64,000 bases of DNA, taken from NCBI RefSeq assembly GCF_009602705.1, contig NZ_VSWH01000001.1:2046001-2110000 (forward strand), read 5' to 3'. Positions 1 through 7,860 of this stretch are shown here, in pieces. A program made the translations under genes and the position numbers. Within the stretch, counting starts at the first letter, position 1; every line of letters starts with the position of its first letter. This DNA is from Chryseobacterium vaccae (GTDB lineage: Bacteria; Bacteroidota; Bacteroidia; Flavobacteriales; Weeksellaceae). The notes below the pieces were generated by a model. That model did no database searches and was not told the DNA's origin. It was given only the letters and a program-made list of their open reading frames with translations.

Positions 1-1772
1 CTGTTAATTCCGTCAAGTTTTGAATAAAGCATGTGCTTATAATCCGTATTCTGTATTTTATTGATCTCAGCAGCAAAAAGTTTATTTCTTGCCAGGCTGT
101 CAGACTGAAGTTCAATATTTTTTGAAAGATGTTTTGATAAAAGCTGATCTTTTGAAATTCCTGCAGGAAGCCGGTCTATTTTGACAAAAAGAATACTGTC
201 CGCATTGGAAGCCTGATCAGCATCGGTAAGCATCATATCCAGCTTATACTGAAGATAATTATCGTTTTTGCTTAAAAGCGGGCTTGGCTTCTGAATATTA
301 TTATTCAATTCATCAAGGAAAGGTTTCGGAGGGGCAAACTTAGGATCATTCCATGAAGTCATTTTTCTGTAATTATTGATTTCATTGAGGTATTCAATGG
401 CCATCAGCTGTTTTCTGTAGGTTTTATAATCATCCGAAAGGGCATTATTTTCCGGGTCTGCAAAAACATCCAGAATTCTTTTGTTTTCCTTCCAGTCGGA
501 TTCTGCCAGTTCATAAAACTTCTCAGGATCATTATTATAATTCTGCTTTTCCAGTGAATATCCAAATTCATACCCGAAAGAATTCTCTGTATTCTGATAC
601 TTCTGATCTGCTTTTCTGTTGGAATTAACGTAGGACACCATTTTGGTACTGTTAAGTCTGATATCAAAATCAAACCAGTCTCCGCTGCCCATGAAAATAT
701 TGGTCTTTTTATTTCCTATTTCCAGAATATATTCGCCTAATGGAAGCTCTTGTGAAGTAGTCCAGCTGAAGGTATTATTCTTCACTGCCGCAGCCCCTAT
801 CTTTTTATGGAAATCTTTAGAATAGATACGTACAGAATCGATCTTCAGATCAGTCTGCAGTTTTCCATTGATCACCACTCCTTTGTCACTCCTTTGATAG
901 GCTCTTGGTTTCTGGAAAACATACAGAAATCCTCCTGTAATAATCAGAAATACAGATGAAACAATAATCTGTTTTTTATTTCTAAGAAAGGCATTTTTGA
1001 ATCCTTTCTTGCTGTACCAGAAGTACCCCAATATAAGGAAGACCACCATCCAGAAAAGGCTAAGATATTCCGAATAGGAAATAAAACTGTTCAGTTCTCT
1101 CACTTCCACAGATTTTGAGAAGATATACAAAGAACTGTAAGGATTAAAGAAAAAAGACTGTTTCTGTATCAATGAAGCGATGTTCGAAGCCAGTCCCAGA
1201 CAACCGATCAGAAACGACCAGATAAACCCCGGAAATACCACCGAAACACAAAGCTGTAATGCTGCAATCCCTAAAACAGTTATGAAAACCCTGATGATAG
1301 TCTTAATCATCCATACCCAATCCAGATTCAACAGTTTTGCAGGATTCGGGTGAATATAGTAATCTATGGTTGACATGATGATGCTGAAACCAAAATAAGA
1401 GAGAATACAGATGAGACTCATCAGAATCAACACGATATATTTGGCAAAATAAAGCTGAAATCTGCTTACCGGTTGGGTTTCCATCAGCTGCCAGCCATTG
1501 TTTTTATGATCAGTCTGGGCAATTCTATTGGCGGCAATGATCACAAATACAAGCAATATAAAAAAGGTAAAAGATTTAATGGCATCTCCGGTGATAGCGT
1601 CTTCAAAAACAGAATACGGAAGCTCTCCTTCCACCACAAATTCTGACTCAAAAAATCCTGGAATGAATCCCAGTAAAGGAATCAGACCTCCTAAGATGAT
1701 GGCAATATAAGTAAGTCCCAGTCCTTTTGTTTTCAGCCATTCGATATTGATCGCGGTTATTAATTTTTTCAT
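1..1772 (-). CDS. ABC-2 type permease with long extracytoplasmic C-terminal region (partial, runs off left edge)
   Basis: The frame starts at ATG 1772, reads MKKLITAINIEWLK and stays open for 590 codons to the window edge, so the 3' end is missing. Residues about 1-295 hold six or so hydrophobic segments typical of ABC-2 permeases of the drug or bacteriocin exporter type. The sixth is followed near residue 300 by a soluble beta-rich part (GVVINGKLQTDLKIDSVRIY, then IFMGSGDWFDFDIRL). This part resembles the DUF4369 domain usually found in front of TlpA-type thioredoxins. It is followed by a charged helical stretch, also common in those proteins. The gene starts 6 nt after the ATPase gene and is surely co-transcribed with it. 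Whether a thioredoxin domain follows cannot be seen. The permease call is good; the substrate is unknown. Confidence 0.82.
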   Translation of the reverse strand, partial: MKKLITAINIEWLKTKGLGLTYIAIILGGLIPLLGFIPGFFESEFVVEGELPYSVFEDAITGDAIKSFTFFILLVFVIIAANRIAQTDHKNNGWQLMETQPVSRFQLYFAKYIVLILMSLICILSYFGFSIIMSTIDYYIHPNPAKLLNLDWVWMIKTIIRVFITVLGIAALQLCVSVVFPGFIWSFLIGCLGLASNIASLIQKQSFFFNPYSSLYIFSKSVEVRELNSFISYSEYLSLFWMVVFLILGYFWYSKKGFKNAFLRNKKQIIVSSVFLIITGGFLYVFQKPRAYQRSDKGVVINGKLQTDLKIDSVRIYSKDFHKKIGAAAVKNNTFSWTTSQELPLGEYILEIGNKKTNIFMGSGDWFDFDIRLNSTKMVSYVNSNRKADQKYQNTENSFGYEFGYSLEKQNYNNDPEKFYELAESDWKENKRILDVFADPENNALSDDYKTYRKQLMAIEYLNEINNYRKMTSWNDPKFAPPKPFLDELNNNIQKPSPLLSKNDNYLQYKLDMMLTDADQASNADSILFVKIDRLPAGISKDQLLSKHLSKNIELQSDSLARNKLFAAEINKIQNTDYKHMLYSKLDGIN

Positions 1773-1778
1773 CTGTTA

Positions 1779-2681
1779 TTAGTTTTTAGTTATTTCCATG
1801 AACCAGTCCTCAAGGCCTGCACTGTTTTTAATTTCAAAAATTTCAGCATTTTTCTGCACCAGCATTCTGACAAGAGCAGCAATGTCTTCTTTTGATCCGG
1901 CTGTGATTTCTATGGTATTTTCATCAATTTTCTGAGGTGAATAATTTTCCGGAATTTCACTGATGAACTGTGATGCATGATTCAGCCCTATTCTGATATG
2001 ATCGTAGCGGTAAAGTTCATTCAGATCTTTAATGCTGCCTGTGAAGCGTATTTCGCCATGTGAAATAATCGCAAGATGGGTGATCATTTTTTCAATTTCC
2101 TGAAGCAGGTGGCTTGAAATAAAAATGGTTACGCCTTCTTCCCTGTTCAGTTTGATCAGAAGTTCCCGCATTTCCAGCATTCCATTTGGATCAAGTCCGT
2201 TTACCGGTTCATCAAGGATGAGAAGTTCGGGTTTCCCCAGGAGGGTCATGGCGATAGAAAGTCTTTGTTTCATTCCCAGAGAATACCGTTTCATTTTCAT
2301 GTTCCGGCTGTCCCAGAGGTCTACAAGGCGTAGAACTCTTTCACATTCTGCTTCCGGCAGTTCTCTTAATCTGGAGATCACAAGAAGGTTTTCCCATCCC
2401 GAAAGATGGTCATAAAAGGCTGCCGTGTCAATCAGACTCCCTATTTTATTGAATCCATCAGGATAAAGGTCTGATAATTTCTGATCAAAGATTCTGATCG
2501 CTCCGTTTTCATCAGGAATGCTGCCGATCAGCATTTTCATAGTGGTGGATTTACCGGCTCCGTTGGCTCCTAAAAAGCCAAAAATGCTTCCTTTCGGAAC
2601 CGAAAGGTTAATATTTTTAAGCACCGGTTTGTTTTTAGAGAATTCAAAACTCAGATTTTGAATCTGTATCATGTTGTCCAT
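1779..2681 (-). CDS. ABC transporter ATP-binding protein
   Basis: This is the ATPase partner of the permease downstream, about 300 residues. Visible motifs are Walker A GANGAGKST (residues 38-46), the signature YSLGMKQRLSIA, Walker B LLILDEP followed by NGLDPNGM, and the switch histidine in ISSHLLQEIE. The C-terminal 90 residues match the accessory region of the BcrA/CcmA-like exporter group (COG1131). The start is taken as ATG 2681 (MDNMIQIQ). A longer TTG start at 2711 is unlikely because it lies upstream of the expected transcription start of the promoter at 2701-2730. ATG 2672 (MIQIQ) is also possible. Substrate unknown. Confidence 0.9.
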   Translation of the reverse strand: MDNMIQIQNLSFEFSKNKPVLKNINLSVPKGSIFGFLGANGAGKSTTMKMLIGSIPDENGAIRIFDQKLSDLYPDGFNKIGSLIDTAAFYDHLSGWENLLVISRLRELPEAECERVLRLVDLWDSRNMKMKRYSLGMKQRLSIAMTLLGKPELLILDEPVNGLDPNGMLEMRELLIKLNREEGVTIFISSHLLQEIEKMITHLAIISHGEIRFTGSIKDLNELYRYDHIRIGLNHASQFISEIPENYSPQKIDENTIEITAGSKEDIAALVRMLVQKNAEIFEIKNSAGLEDWFMEITKN

Positions 2682-2700
2682 GGGTGTATTTCGTTTGTAA

Positions 2701-2730
2701 CAAAAATACAATTAAAACGGTATTATGCAA
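2701..2730 (-). promoter_or_regulatory. Bacteroidota-type promoter for the ABC operon
   Basis: On the minus strand TTG (2728-2730) is followed after 19 nt by TATTTTTG (2701-2708), matching the TTG-N17-20-TAnnTTTG consensus of Flavobacteriia. Transcription would begin near 2694, giving a leader of about 13 nt before ATG 2681. Confidence 0.65.
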
Positions 2731-2767
2731 TACAAAGTAGTATGTTTTTTAAAATTTAAATATGAAA

Positions 2768-2794
2768 AAGCCTCCAGAATAGTTCTGAAGGCTT
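2768..2794 (-). terminator. Rho-independent terminator after gldB
   Basis: A 12-bp stem with one mismatch (2768-2779 with 2783-2794) and a 3-nt loop. On the minus strand it is followed by a T-run. It lies about 20 nt past the gldB stop. Confidence 0.7.
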
Positions 2795-2815
2795 CTGATT
2801 TTTATTGTGATTACT

Positions 2816-3793
2816 TTATTTAGGCTTATATCCTGATTCGTTAAATATTTTGGTAGCATCAAGCTTTAGGAAATCAGCAAGTTTAGTTTCAGGTTTCTGT
2901 TTAAAGTAGGATTTACAGATCTGCCATCCGGTAAATATTCCGATCTGTGGCGAAGAAACATTATCAATCTCTGTATAAAATTTCGAGAACGGGCCCGGTG
3001 TAATAAAACGTTCAACTAATCTCGGATCATCACCAAAGATCAGATTTCCTTCCACGAAATAATTCCAGATATTGGCTTCATTGGCTACTGCCCACTCGTA
3101 TTGTTTCTGGGTGTAATTCATTTTCAGATAATCAGGAGTATCTGGAAGAAAAGCGTCCTGAATCATCATTATTTTACCGTTCAGGATCACCTGATCAATG
3201 AATTTCTGGTGATCAGGAGATTCTGTCACAATATTTTCAGCAAAGATCTGTGAAACTTTAGGAACAATATTCTGCGGGTTCATCGATTTCTGAAAATACA
3301 ATTCCAATCCTTTATAATTTGGATTTCCATCGCCCATGAAGCCTGTAATATCAATGAACAGCTGATTTCCTTTTGTATCATAAATAATAGGATCCTGAAC
3401 CATCTGCAGAGCGGATGAAAACAGATATACTTTAGGACTTTTGAACTGCGGGAAATAATATTTGATATGGGAAAACAAATCCTGAAGCTCTTTCTGAAGC
3501 TTAGCCTGATCTATTTTTCCAGCAGCTTCTTTATAGATCTTTATTTCCTCTGCATCGGCTCTTCTCTTCTCAAAATCAGCATCGGAAACAGTCCCCTGGA
3601 ACCATGGAAATTTGGTTTTAAACTGGTCCAACGGAATTTTTACATCATAAAATTCTTTGGAAATATCTGTGATGTCTACTTTCTCAGCAGTTTCTTTTAT
3701 TTCTACCTTCCACAGATCTCCGGATTCTTTTTTGCAGGAATCCAATGACAGAATTAAAATAGAAGAAAGCGCAATAAATCTGAAAATCTTCAT
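2816..3793 (-). CDS. gldB: Gliding motility lipoprotein GldB
   Basis: A 325-residue protein with a lipoprotein signal peptide (lipobox LDSC, Cys20). The body carries GldB-family features such as the FPWFQGTV segment, KVYLFSSALQ and FIDITGFMGDG. GldB is needed for gliding and T9SS function in Flavobacterium johnsoniae. There gldB is followed by gldC in one operon; here a terminator follows gldB and no gldC is present in the window. The gene is divergent from the leucine-rich repeat gene, with only 55 nt between the start codons. A TATTTTTG -7 element lies just upstream on the minus strand. nadE lies nearby. The identification rests on recognition of the family. Confidence 0.88.
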   Translation of the reverse strand: MKIFRFIALSSILILSLDSCKKESGDLWKVEIKETAEKVDITDISKEFYDVKIPLDQFKTKFPWFQGTVSDADFEKRRADAEEIKIYKEAAGKIDQAKLQKELQDLFSHIKYYFPQFKSPKVYLFSSALQMVQDPIIYDTKGNQLFIDITGFMGDGNPNYKGLELYFQKSMNPQNIVPKVSQIFAENIVTESPDHQKFIDQVILNGKIMMIQDAFLPDTPDYLKMNYTQKQYEWAVANEANIWNYFVEGNLIFGDDPRLVERFITPGPFSKFYTEIDNVSSPQIGIFTGWQICKSYFKQKPETKLADFLKLDATKIFNESGYKPK

Positions 3794-3848
3794 TATTTTT
3801 ACATGAAATTTAAGGACACAAAAATAAGGATTAAAAAGACAATTGGTG

Positions 3849-4487
3849 ATGAATTTTAAAATATTTGCAACCCTCGGCCTGATTATTTCAGGATTTTCTT
3901 TTTATAACAGCCAAAAACTGCATTGTAAGGATCCCAATCTGGAAAAAGCAGTGCTGGAAAATTTTGATCTGAATAAAAACGGAAGTCTGGAACAGCCTGA
4001 AGCCGACCAAATCGTCAATCTGTTTCTGGCTCAGAAGAATATCACCTCAACCGATGACCTGGCTCTTTTTAAGAATGCTAAAATGATTGTTCTTGACGAT
4101 AATGCAATTCCTGCCATTTCTATAAGCGGAATGGAGCATCTTGAGCTGTTTTCATGTACGGGATGCAAAGTATCATTATTCAAAGCTGAAAATCTTAAAA
4201 AACTAACCGCCTTATACCTTGACAACAATCTTCTGGAGAATATTTCGTTAAAAGAAACCCCGAAAATTGATCAATTAACTTTATCTTTAAATCAGCTAAA
4301 AACAATAGATATAACACCCCTCAGGAATCTGAGAAAACTGAACATCGAACACAACAGGATCCAGAAGCTTGATATCTCCGGAAATTCTTTACTGCAAACG
4401 CTTAACGTTGGAGGAAACGGAATGAAAGAAACGGGTATCAGGAAAGGAATTAAAACAGATGTAACCATTTTCGGAACTGAGGAATAA
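3849..4487 (+). CDS. Secreted leucine-rich repeat protein
   Basis: About 212 residues from ATG 3849; the in-frame TTG and GTG just upstream are less likely starts. The N-terminus is a signal peptide (IFATLGLIISGFSFYNSQ). A region with a DLNKNGSLEQPEAD stretch resembles the EF-hand-like caps often seen before internalin-type repeats. At least five leucine-rich units follow, such as LTALYLDNNLLENISL, IDQLTLSLNQLKTIDI and LRKLNIEHNRIQKLDI. It is probably exported and used in protein binding. It begins a tight run with two acetyltransferases and nadE (gaps of 10, 3 and 12 nt), but shares no obvious function with them. Confidence 0.8.
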   Translation: MNFKIFATLGLIISGFSFYNSQKLHCKDPNLEKAVLENFDLNKNGSLEQPEADQIVNLFLAQKNITSTDDLALFKNAKMIVLDDNAIPAISISGMEHLELFSCTGCKVSLFKAENLKKLTALYLDNNLLENISLKETPKIDQLTLSLNQLKTIDITPLRNLRKLNIEHNRIQKLDISGNSLLQTLNVGGNGMKETGIRKGIKTDVTIFGTEE

Positions 4488-4497
4488 ACAAAATACC

Positions 4498-5022
4498 ATG
4501 AAAATAGAAACCCAACGATTGATCTTAAGGCCACTGGAAGAGACTGATGCAGAACGAATGTTTCTGCTTGATTCCAGCCCGGAAGTCATGAAATATATCG
4601 GTGTACCGGTACTTACAGAAGTGAGCGAAACCATAGACGTTATCAGATTCATCAGAAATCAATATACTGAGAACGGCACCGGACGGCTGGCTGTGATTGA
4701 AAAAAAATCCGGACTTCTGATCGGATGGAGCGGTCTTAAACTGCTGACCGAACCTATCAACGGTTACAGTAATGTTCTGGATCTCGGTTATCGTTTTCTT
4801 CCTGAAACATGGGGAAAAGGCTATGCCGTAGAAGCTGCAAAGGCATCTCTGGATCTGGGATTTAATGAGATGAATGCTGAGATTATCTACGCTCATGCCC
4901 ATTCAGGAAATGAAGCTTCCAATCACATTCTGAAAAAATTAGGCTTTGAAAAAACAGGAGAATTCACAGAACCTGATGGAGTCTGTAACTGGTATGAATT
5001 AAAACGCGAAAAATATATTTAA
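4498..5022 (+). CDS. GNAT N-acetyltransferase (RimJ/RimL type)
   Basis: A 174-residue cytoplasmic enzyme. It opens with IETQRLILRPLEETDAERMF, typical of the RimJ/RimL-like GNAT group (Acetyltransf_3). The acetyl-CoA pyrophosphate loop appears as YRFLPETWGKGYAVEAAK, and the C-terminus has the usual NEASNHILKKLGFEKTGEF. The acceptor cannot be predicted. It is followed 3 nt later by another, unrelated GNAT gene, so the two are probably translationally linked. Confidence 0.9.
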   Translation: MKIETQRLILRPLEETDAERMFLLDSSPEVMKYIGVPVLTEVSETIDVIRFIRNQYTENGTGRLAVIEKKSGLLIGWSGLKLLTEPINGYSNVLDLGYRFLPETWGKGYAVEAAKASLDLGFNEMNAEIIYAHAHSGNEASNHILKKLGFEKTGEFTEPDGVCNWYELKREKYI

Positions 5023-5025
5023 ATC

Positions 5026-5559
5026 ATGTTAACCATAAGACAGGAAGAGGAAAAAGACTATAGGAAAGTGTTTGAACTTACGGAAGAAGCTTTCCGCACG
5101 ATGGAACAAAGTGATCATCAGGAGCACTTTCTTGTTGAACGATTAAGGAAATCTGATGCCTTTATCCCGGAACTTTCCCTGGTTGCAGAAAATGAAAACG
5201 GAGTGATTGCCGGGCATATCTTATTCACCAAAATCAAAATAGAAAATAATACAGGGTCCTTTGATTCACTGGCGCTGGCACCTGTTTCGGTAAAGCCTGA
5301 ATTCCAGAACCAGGGTATTGGAGGGCAGCTTATTCTTTTTGGCCACCTTATTGCCAAAGAACTGGGGCATCAATCTGTTATCCTCATCGGACATGAAGAT
5401 TATTATCCTAGGTTTGGTTACGAAAAAACCAGTAATTTTGGAATTTCTTTTCCGTTTGATATTCCTGAAGAAAATGGCATGGCCATAGAACTGATAGAAG
5501 ACGGATTAAAAAATGTAACAGGTGTAGTAAAATACCCTAAAGAATTTGGAATAGACTAA
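5026..5559 (+). CDS. GNAT N-acetyltransferase (YhbS-like)
   Basis: A 177-residue protein with the GNAT fold. The acetyl-CoA loop is VKPEFQNQGIGGQLILFG, and VILIGHEDYYPRFGYEK is the motif typical of the YhbS group (COG3153). The C-terminal GMAIELIEDGLKNVTGVVKYP also fits that group. Substrate unknown. It lies between another GNAT gene and nadE in the same operon. Confidence 0.9.
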   Translation: MLTIRQEEEKDYRKVFELTEEAFRTMEQSDHQEHFLVERLRKSDAFIPELSLVAENENGVIAGHILFTKIKIENNTGSFDSLALAPVSVKPEFQNQGIGGQLILFGHLIAKELGHQSVILIGHEDYYPRFGYEKTSNFGISFPFDIPEENGMAIELIEDGLKNVTGVVKYPKEFGID

Positions 5560-5571
5560 AAAAATAAATTA

Positions 5572-6366
5572 ATGCAGACACAAAAAGTAATAGATCATAT
5601 TGTAGGCTGGCTGAAAGATTATGCCGTAAAAGCAAAAGTAAACGGGTATGTAATAGGAGTTTCAGGTGGTGTGGATTCAGGAGTGGTATCAACGCTGGCA
5701 GCCATGACAGGTTTAAAAACCCTTCTGATTGAAATGCCGATACGCCAGAAACCTGATCAGATAGACCGTGCCTGGGAGCATATGAATGATCTGAAATCAA
5801 AATTTCCGAATGTAGAGGCCATGTCTGTTAATCTTACACCTGCTTTTGAAGAACTTTATAAAACATTCGATGTAAAAGATGATCTGTATCCGAATGAAAA
5901 GCTTGCTTTCGCCAATACAAGATCCCGTCTGAGAATGCTTACCCTGTATTATTACGGACAGCTGAACGGGCTTCTGGTATGCGGAACAGGAAATAAAGTG
6001 GAAGATTTCGGAATCGGGTTTTATACCAAATACGGGGACGGCGGTGTAGATGTCTCTCCTATTGCTGATCTTTATAAAACCGAAGTGTATACCCTTGCCA
6101 GAGCACTGAACCTGGTTAAAAATATCCAGGAAGCAATTCCTACAGACGGACTTTGGGATGTAGACAGAACAGACGAACAGCAGATTGGCGCTACCTATCC
6201 TGAACTGGAAAAAATCCAGAAAGAATACGGAACGAAAACAGCTGACGATTATGAAGGACGTGACAAGGAAGTGTTCTTAATATTCGACAGGATGCACAAA
6301 GCAGCAAGACATAAAATTGATCCTATTCCGGTGTGTGATATTCCGGAGGAATGGAGAAACAGCTAA
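5572..6366 (+). CDS. nadE: NAD(+) synthetase, ammonia-dependent
   Basis: This enzyme converts nicotinic acid adenine dinucleotide to NAD using ATP and ammonia, the last step of NAD synthesis. It has 264 residues and lacks the glutaminase (nitrilase) domain of the long forms. The ATP pyrophosphatase P-loop is SGGVDS at residues 31-36. Other family segments are ARSRLRMLTLYYYGQ-like (seen as NTRSRLRMLTLYYY), GTGNKVEDFGIGFYTKYGDG and VSPIADLYKTEVYTLA. It is the last gene of the run begun by the leucine-rich repeat gene. A long hairpin follows. Confidence 0.95.
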   Translation: MQTQKVIDHIVGWLKDYAVKAKVNGYVIGVSGGVDSGVVSTLAAMTGLKTLLIEMPIRQKPDQIDRAWEHMNDLKSKFPNVEAMSVNLTPAFEELYKTFDVKDDLYPNEKLAFANTRSRLRMLTLYYYGQLNGLLVCGTGNKVEDFGIGFYTKYGDGGVDVSPIADLYKTEVYTLARALNLVKNIQEAIPTDGLWDVDRTDEQQIGATYPELEKIQKEYGTKTADDYEGRDKEVFLIFDRMHKAARHKIDPIPVCDIPEEWRNS

Positions 6367-6382
6367 TTGTATTTACCAATAT

Positions 6383-6436
6383 AACAATGTACCAGTTTAC
6401 CAATATATTATTATATTGCCAGACTGGTACATTGTT
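6383..6436. repeat. Long intergenic hairpin between nadE and the barnase gene
   Basis: Perfect 13-nt inverted arms AACAATGTACCAG (6383-6395) and CTGGTACATTGTT (6424-6436) enclose shorter inner arms CAATATA/TATATTG. It follows the nadE stop by 16 nt and ends 14 nt before the next ATG. It lacks a T-tract, so it may be an mRNA-stabilising or processing structure, or a dispersed palindrome, rather than a classical terminator. Confidence 0.7.
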
Positions 6437-6450
6437 ACATTAATCATATT

Positions 6451-6957
6451 ATGAACAGTAAAATAAGATCGGTATTATTCATGTGTCTCGGACTTCTTTT
6501 CGGAATGTCTGTGATGTACATTTATAAGAACTTTATTGAAGGCAAGAAAGAGAATAAAACTGAAACGGTAAATTATGGAAGTGCTGCAACAGAAGAGCAA
6601 TATAATGCAGGAAATTCAACGGAACAGGTTTCCATTGACCAGCTTACGGAAGAAAAAACAGTCATCAGCTATGTGAAGCAAAATCACAGGCTGCCGGATT
6701 ATTATATCACTAAAAATGAAGCCAGACAGCAGGGCTGGGATCCATCCAAAGGAAATCTCTGCGATGTGCTTCCCGGAAAAGCTATTGGCGGAGACAAGTT
6801 TGGTAACCGCGAAAAAAGACTGCCGGAAGGTGAAAAATATTACGAAGCTGATGTGAATTACCATTGTGGAAGCAGGAATGCAGACAGGATTATCTTTACA
6901 AAAAATGGTGATGTTTATCTCACCAAAAACCATTATAAAAGTTTTGAAAAGCAGTAA
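6451..6957 (+). CDS. Secreted or membrane-anchored barnase-type ribonuclease
   Basis: A 168-residue protein. An N-terminal hydrophobic segment (residues 7-25) can act as signal or anchor. A low-complexity linker comes next, and the barnase fold fills residues about 65-168. The family catalytic residues are all present: Glu132 (YYEADVNY), Arg146 (DRIIF) and His161 (NHYKSF), matching barnase Glu73, Arg87 and His102. YYITKNEARQQGWDPSKGNL and GDKFGNREKRLP are close to barnase. Two cysteines (104 and 139), absent from classical barnase, could form a disulfide outside the cytoplasm. A barstar gene lies 600 nt downstream in the same operon, as expected for a toxic nuclease. Confidence 0.92.
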   Translation: MNSKIRSVLFMCLGLLFGMSVMYIYKNFIEGKKENKTETVNYGSAATEEQYNAGNSTEQVSIDQLTEEKTVISYVKQNHRLPDYYITKNEARQQGWDPSKGNLCDVLPGKAIGGDKFGNREKRLPEGEKYYEADVNYHCGSRNADRIIFTKNGDVYLTKNHYKSFEKQ

Positions 6958-7561
6958 GATTTACAGCCTGGGCCTTTTGTTTTTCCTGATATTTTCATGT
7001 TCGGAAAAAAACTCCCCAGCACAGACAGATAGATCGCCCATGACTATTCTGATACAGCCTTTCAGAGACATCAGTTCAAAAGAAGTGACCATTGCCGCAG
7101 AAGGAATCAGAAAGATCTATCCTAATATCAAGGTTCTGGACCCCATTGATTTTCCTGAAAATGCTTACTATAAAGAAAGAAACCGCTACAGAGCTGACTC
7201 TACGATTAAGTTTCTGAATACCCAAACGAAGGAAGGTTTTGTAACAATTGGTTTGACTACCAAAGATATCAGTGCAACCAAAGGAAAAGTAAAAGATTAC
7301 GGAATTATGGGACTCGGCTACAGACCGGGAAAAGCCTGTATCGCCTCAAAATTCAGACTGAATAAAAAGAATGCAGACGAACAGTTCTTTAAAATAGCCA
7401 TTCACGAACTCGGCCACACTCAGGGACTGAAGCACTGCCCTGAAAAAACCTGCTTCATGAGAGATGCAAAAGGAGGAAATCCCACAGATGAAGAAACGGA
7501 TTTCTGCCCATCCTGCAAAACTTTTTTAATCCATAAAAACTGGAAATTCAATTCAATATGA
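6944..7561 (+). CDS. Archaemetzincin-like zinc metalloprotease lipoprotein (M54)
   Basis: The zinc motif HELGHTQGLKHC begins at residue 154 (His154, Glu155, His158). It is followed by four residues, a Cys, and CFM, and after 15 more residues CPSC. This is close to the archaemetzincin signature HExxHxxGx3Cx4CxM...CxxC. YYKERNRYRADSTIKFL and GLGYRPGKACIASKFRL are also family segments. From TTG 6944 the N-terminus is a clean lipoprotein signal with Cys19 (LIFSC). ATG 6905 or 6911 and GTG 6866 are alternative starts inside the barnase gene, but they spoil the signal peptide. The chosen start overlaps the barnase stop by 14 nt. The stop overlaps the barstar start (ATGA). A secreted archaemetzincin between a barnase and its inhibitor is unusual. 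Confidence 0.85.
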   Translation: MKSSKIYSLGLLFFLIFSCSEKNSPAQTDRSPMTILIQPFRDISSKEVTIAAEGIRKIYPNIKVLDPIDFPENAYYKERNRYRADSTIKFLNTQTKEGFVTIGLTTKDISATKGKVKDYGIMGLGYRPGKACIASKFRLNKKNADEQFFKIAIHELGHTQGLKHCPEKTCFMRDAKGGNPTDEETDFCPSCKTFLIHKNWKFNSI

Positions 7562-7860
7562 AGACAATATATATAGATTTTACAGACATCGGTGATTATG
7601 AGGATTTTTATGCTCAGCTGAAAGAAAAAATCACCCTTCCGGAATATTTTGGAGATAACCTTGATGCTCTTTCTGATGTTATTACCGGAGAACTGGAAAT
7701 GCCTCTCCACATCGAATTCGTTAATATGACTGTAGATCAGCTTGAGATCTTTGAAGATCTTCTGACTACTTTGGAAGATGCCGAAGATGAGGTAGAGGAT
7801 TTCAGCTTCACCTATTATCTGGAGCAGTATGAAGATGAGGATACGGAAGATGAAGAATAA
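7558..7860 (+). CDS. Barstar-family ribonuclease inhibitor
   Basis: A 100-residue acidic cytoplasmic protein with the barstar core IYIDFTDIGDYEDFYAQLKE, then PEYFGDNLDALSDVITG, and the beta strand ending in IEFVNM. The C-terminus is very acidic. It would bind the barnase encoded two genes upstream and protect the cell before export. The ATG overlaps the stop of the metalloprotease gene, implying translational coupling. Confidence 0.92.
   Translation: MKTIYIDFTDIGDYEDFYAQLKEKITLPEYFGDNLDALSDVITGELEMPLHIEFVNMTVDQLEIFEDLLTTLEDAEDEVEDFSFTYYLEQYEDEDTEDEE

Noticed and set aside
2681..2711. TTG start at 2711 for the ABC ATPase
   Set aside because: It precedes the predicted transcription start of the promoter at 2701-2730; ATG 2681 or 2672 fits better.
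6866..6943. GTG/ATG starts for the archaemetzincin inside the barnase gene
   Set aside because: They would put 11-26 non-signal residues in front of a clean lipoprotein signal peptide that begins at TTG 6944.
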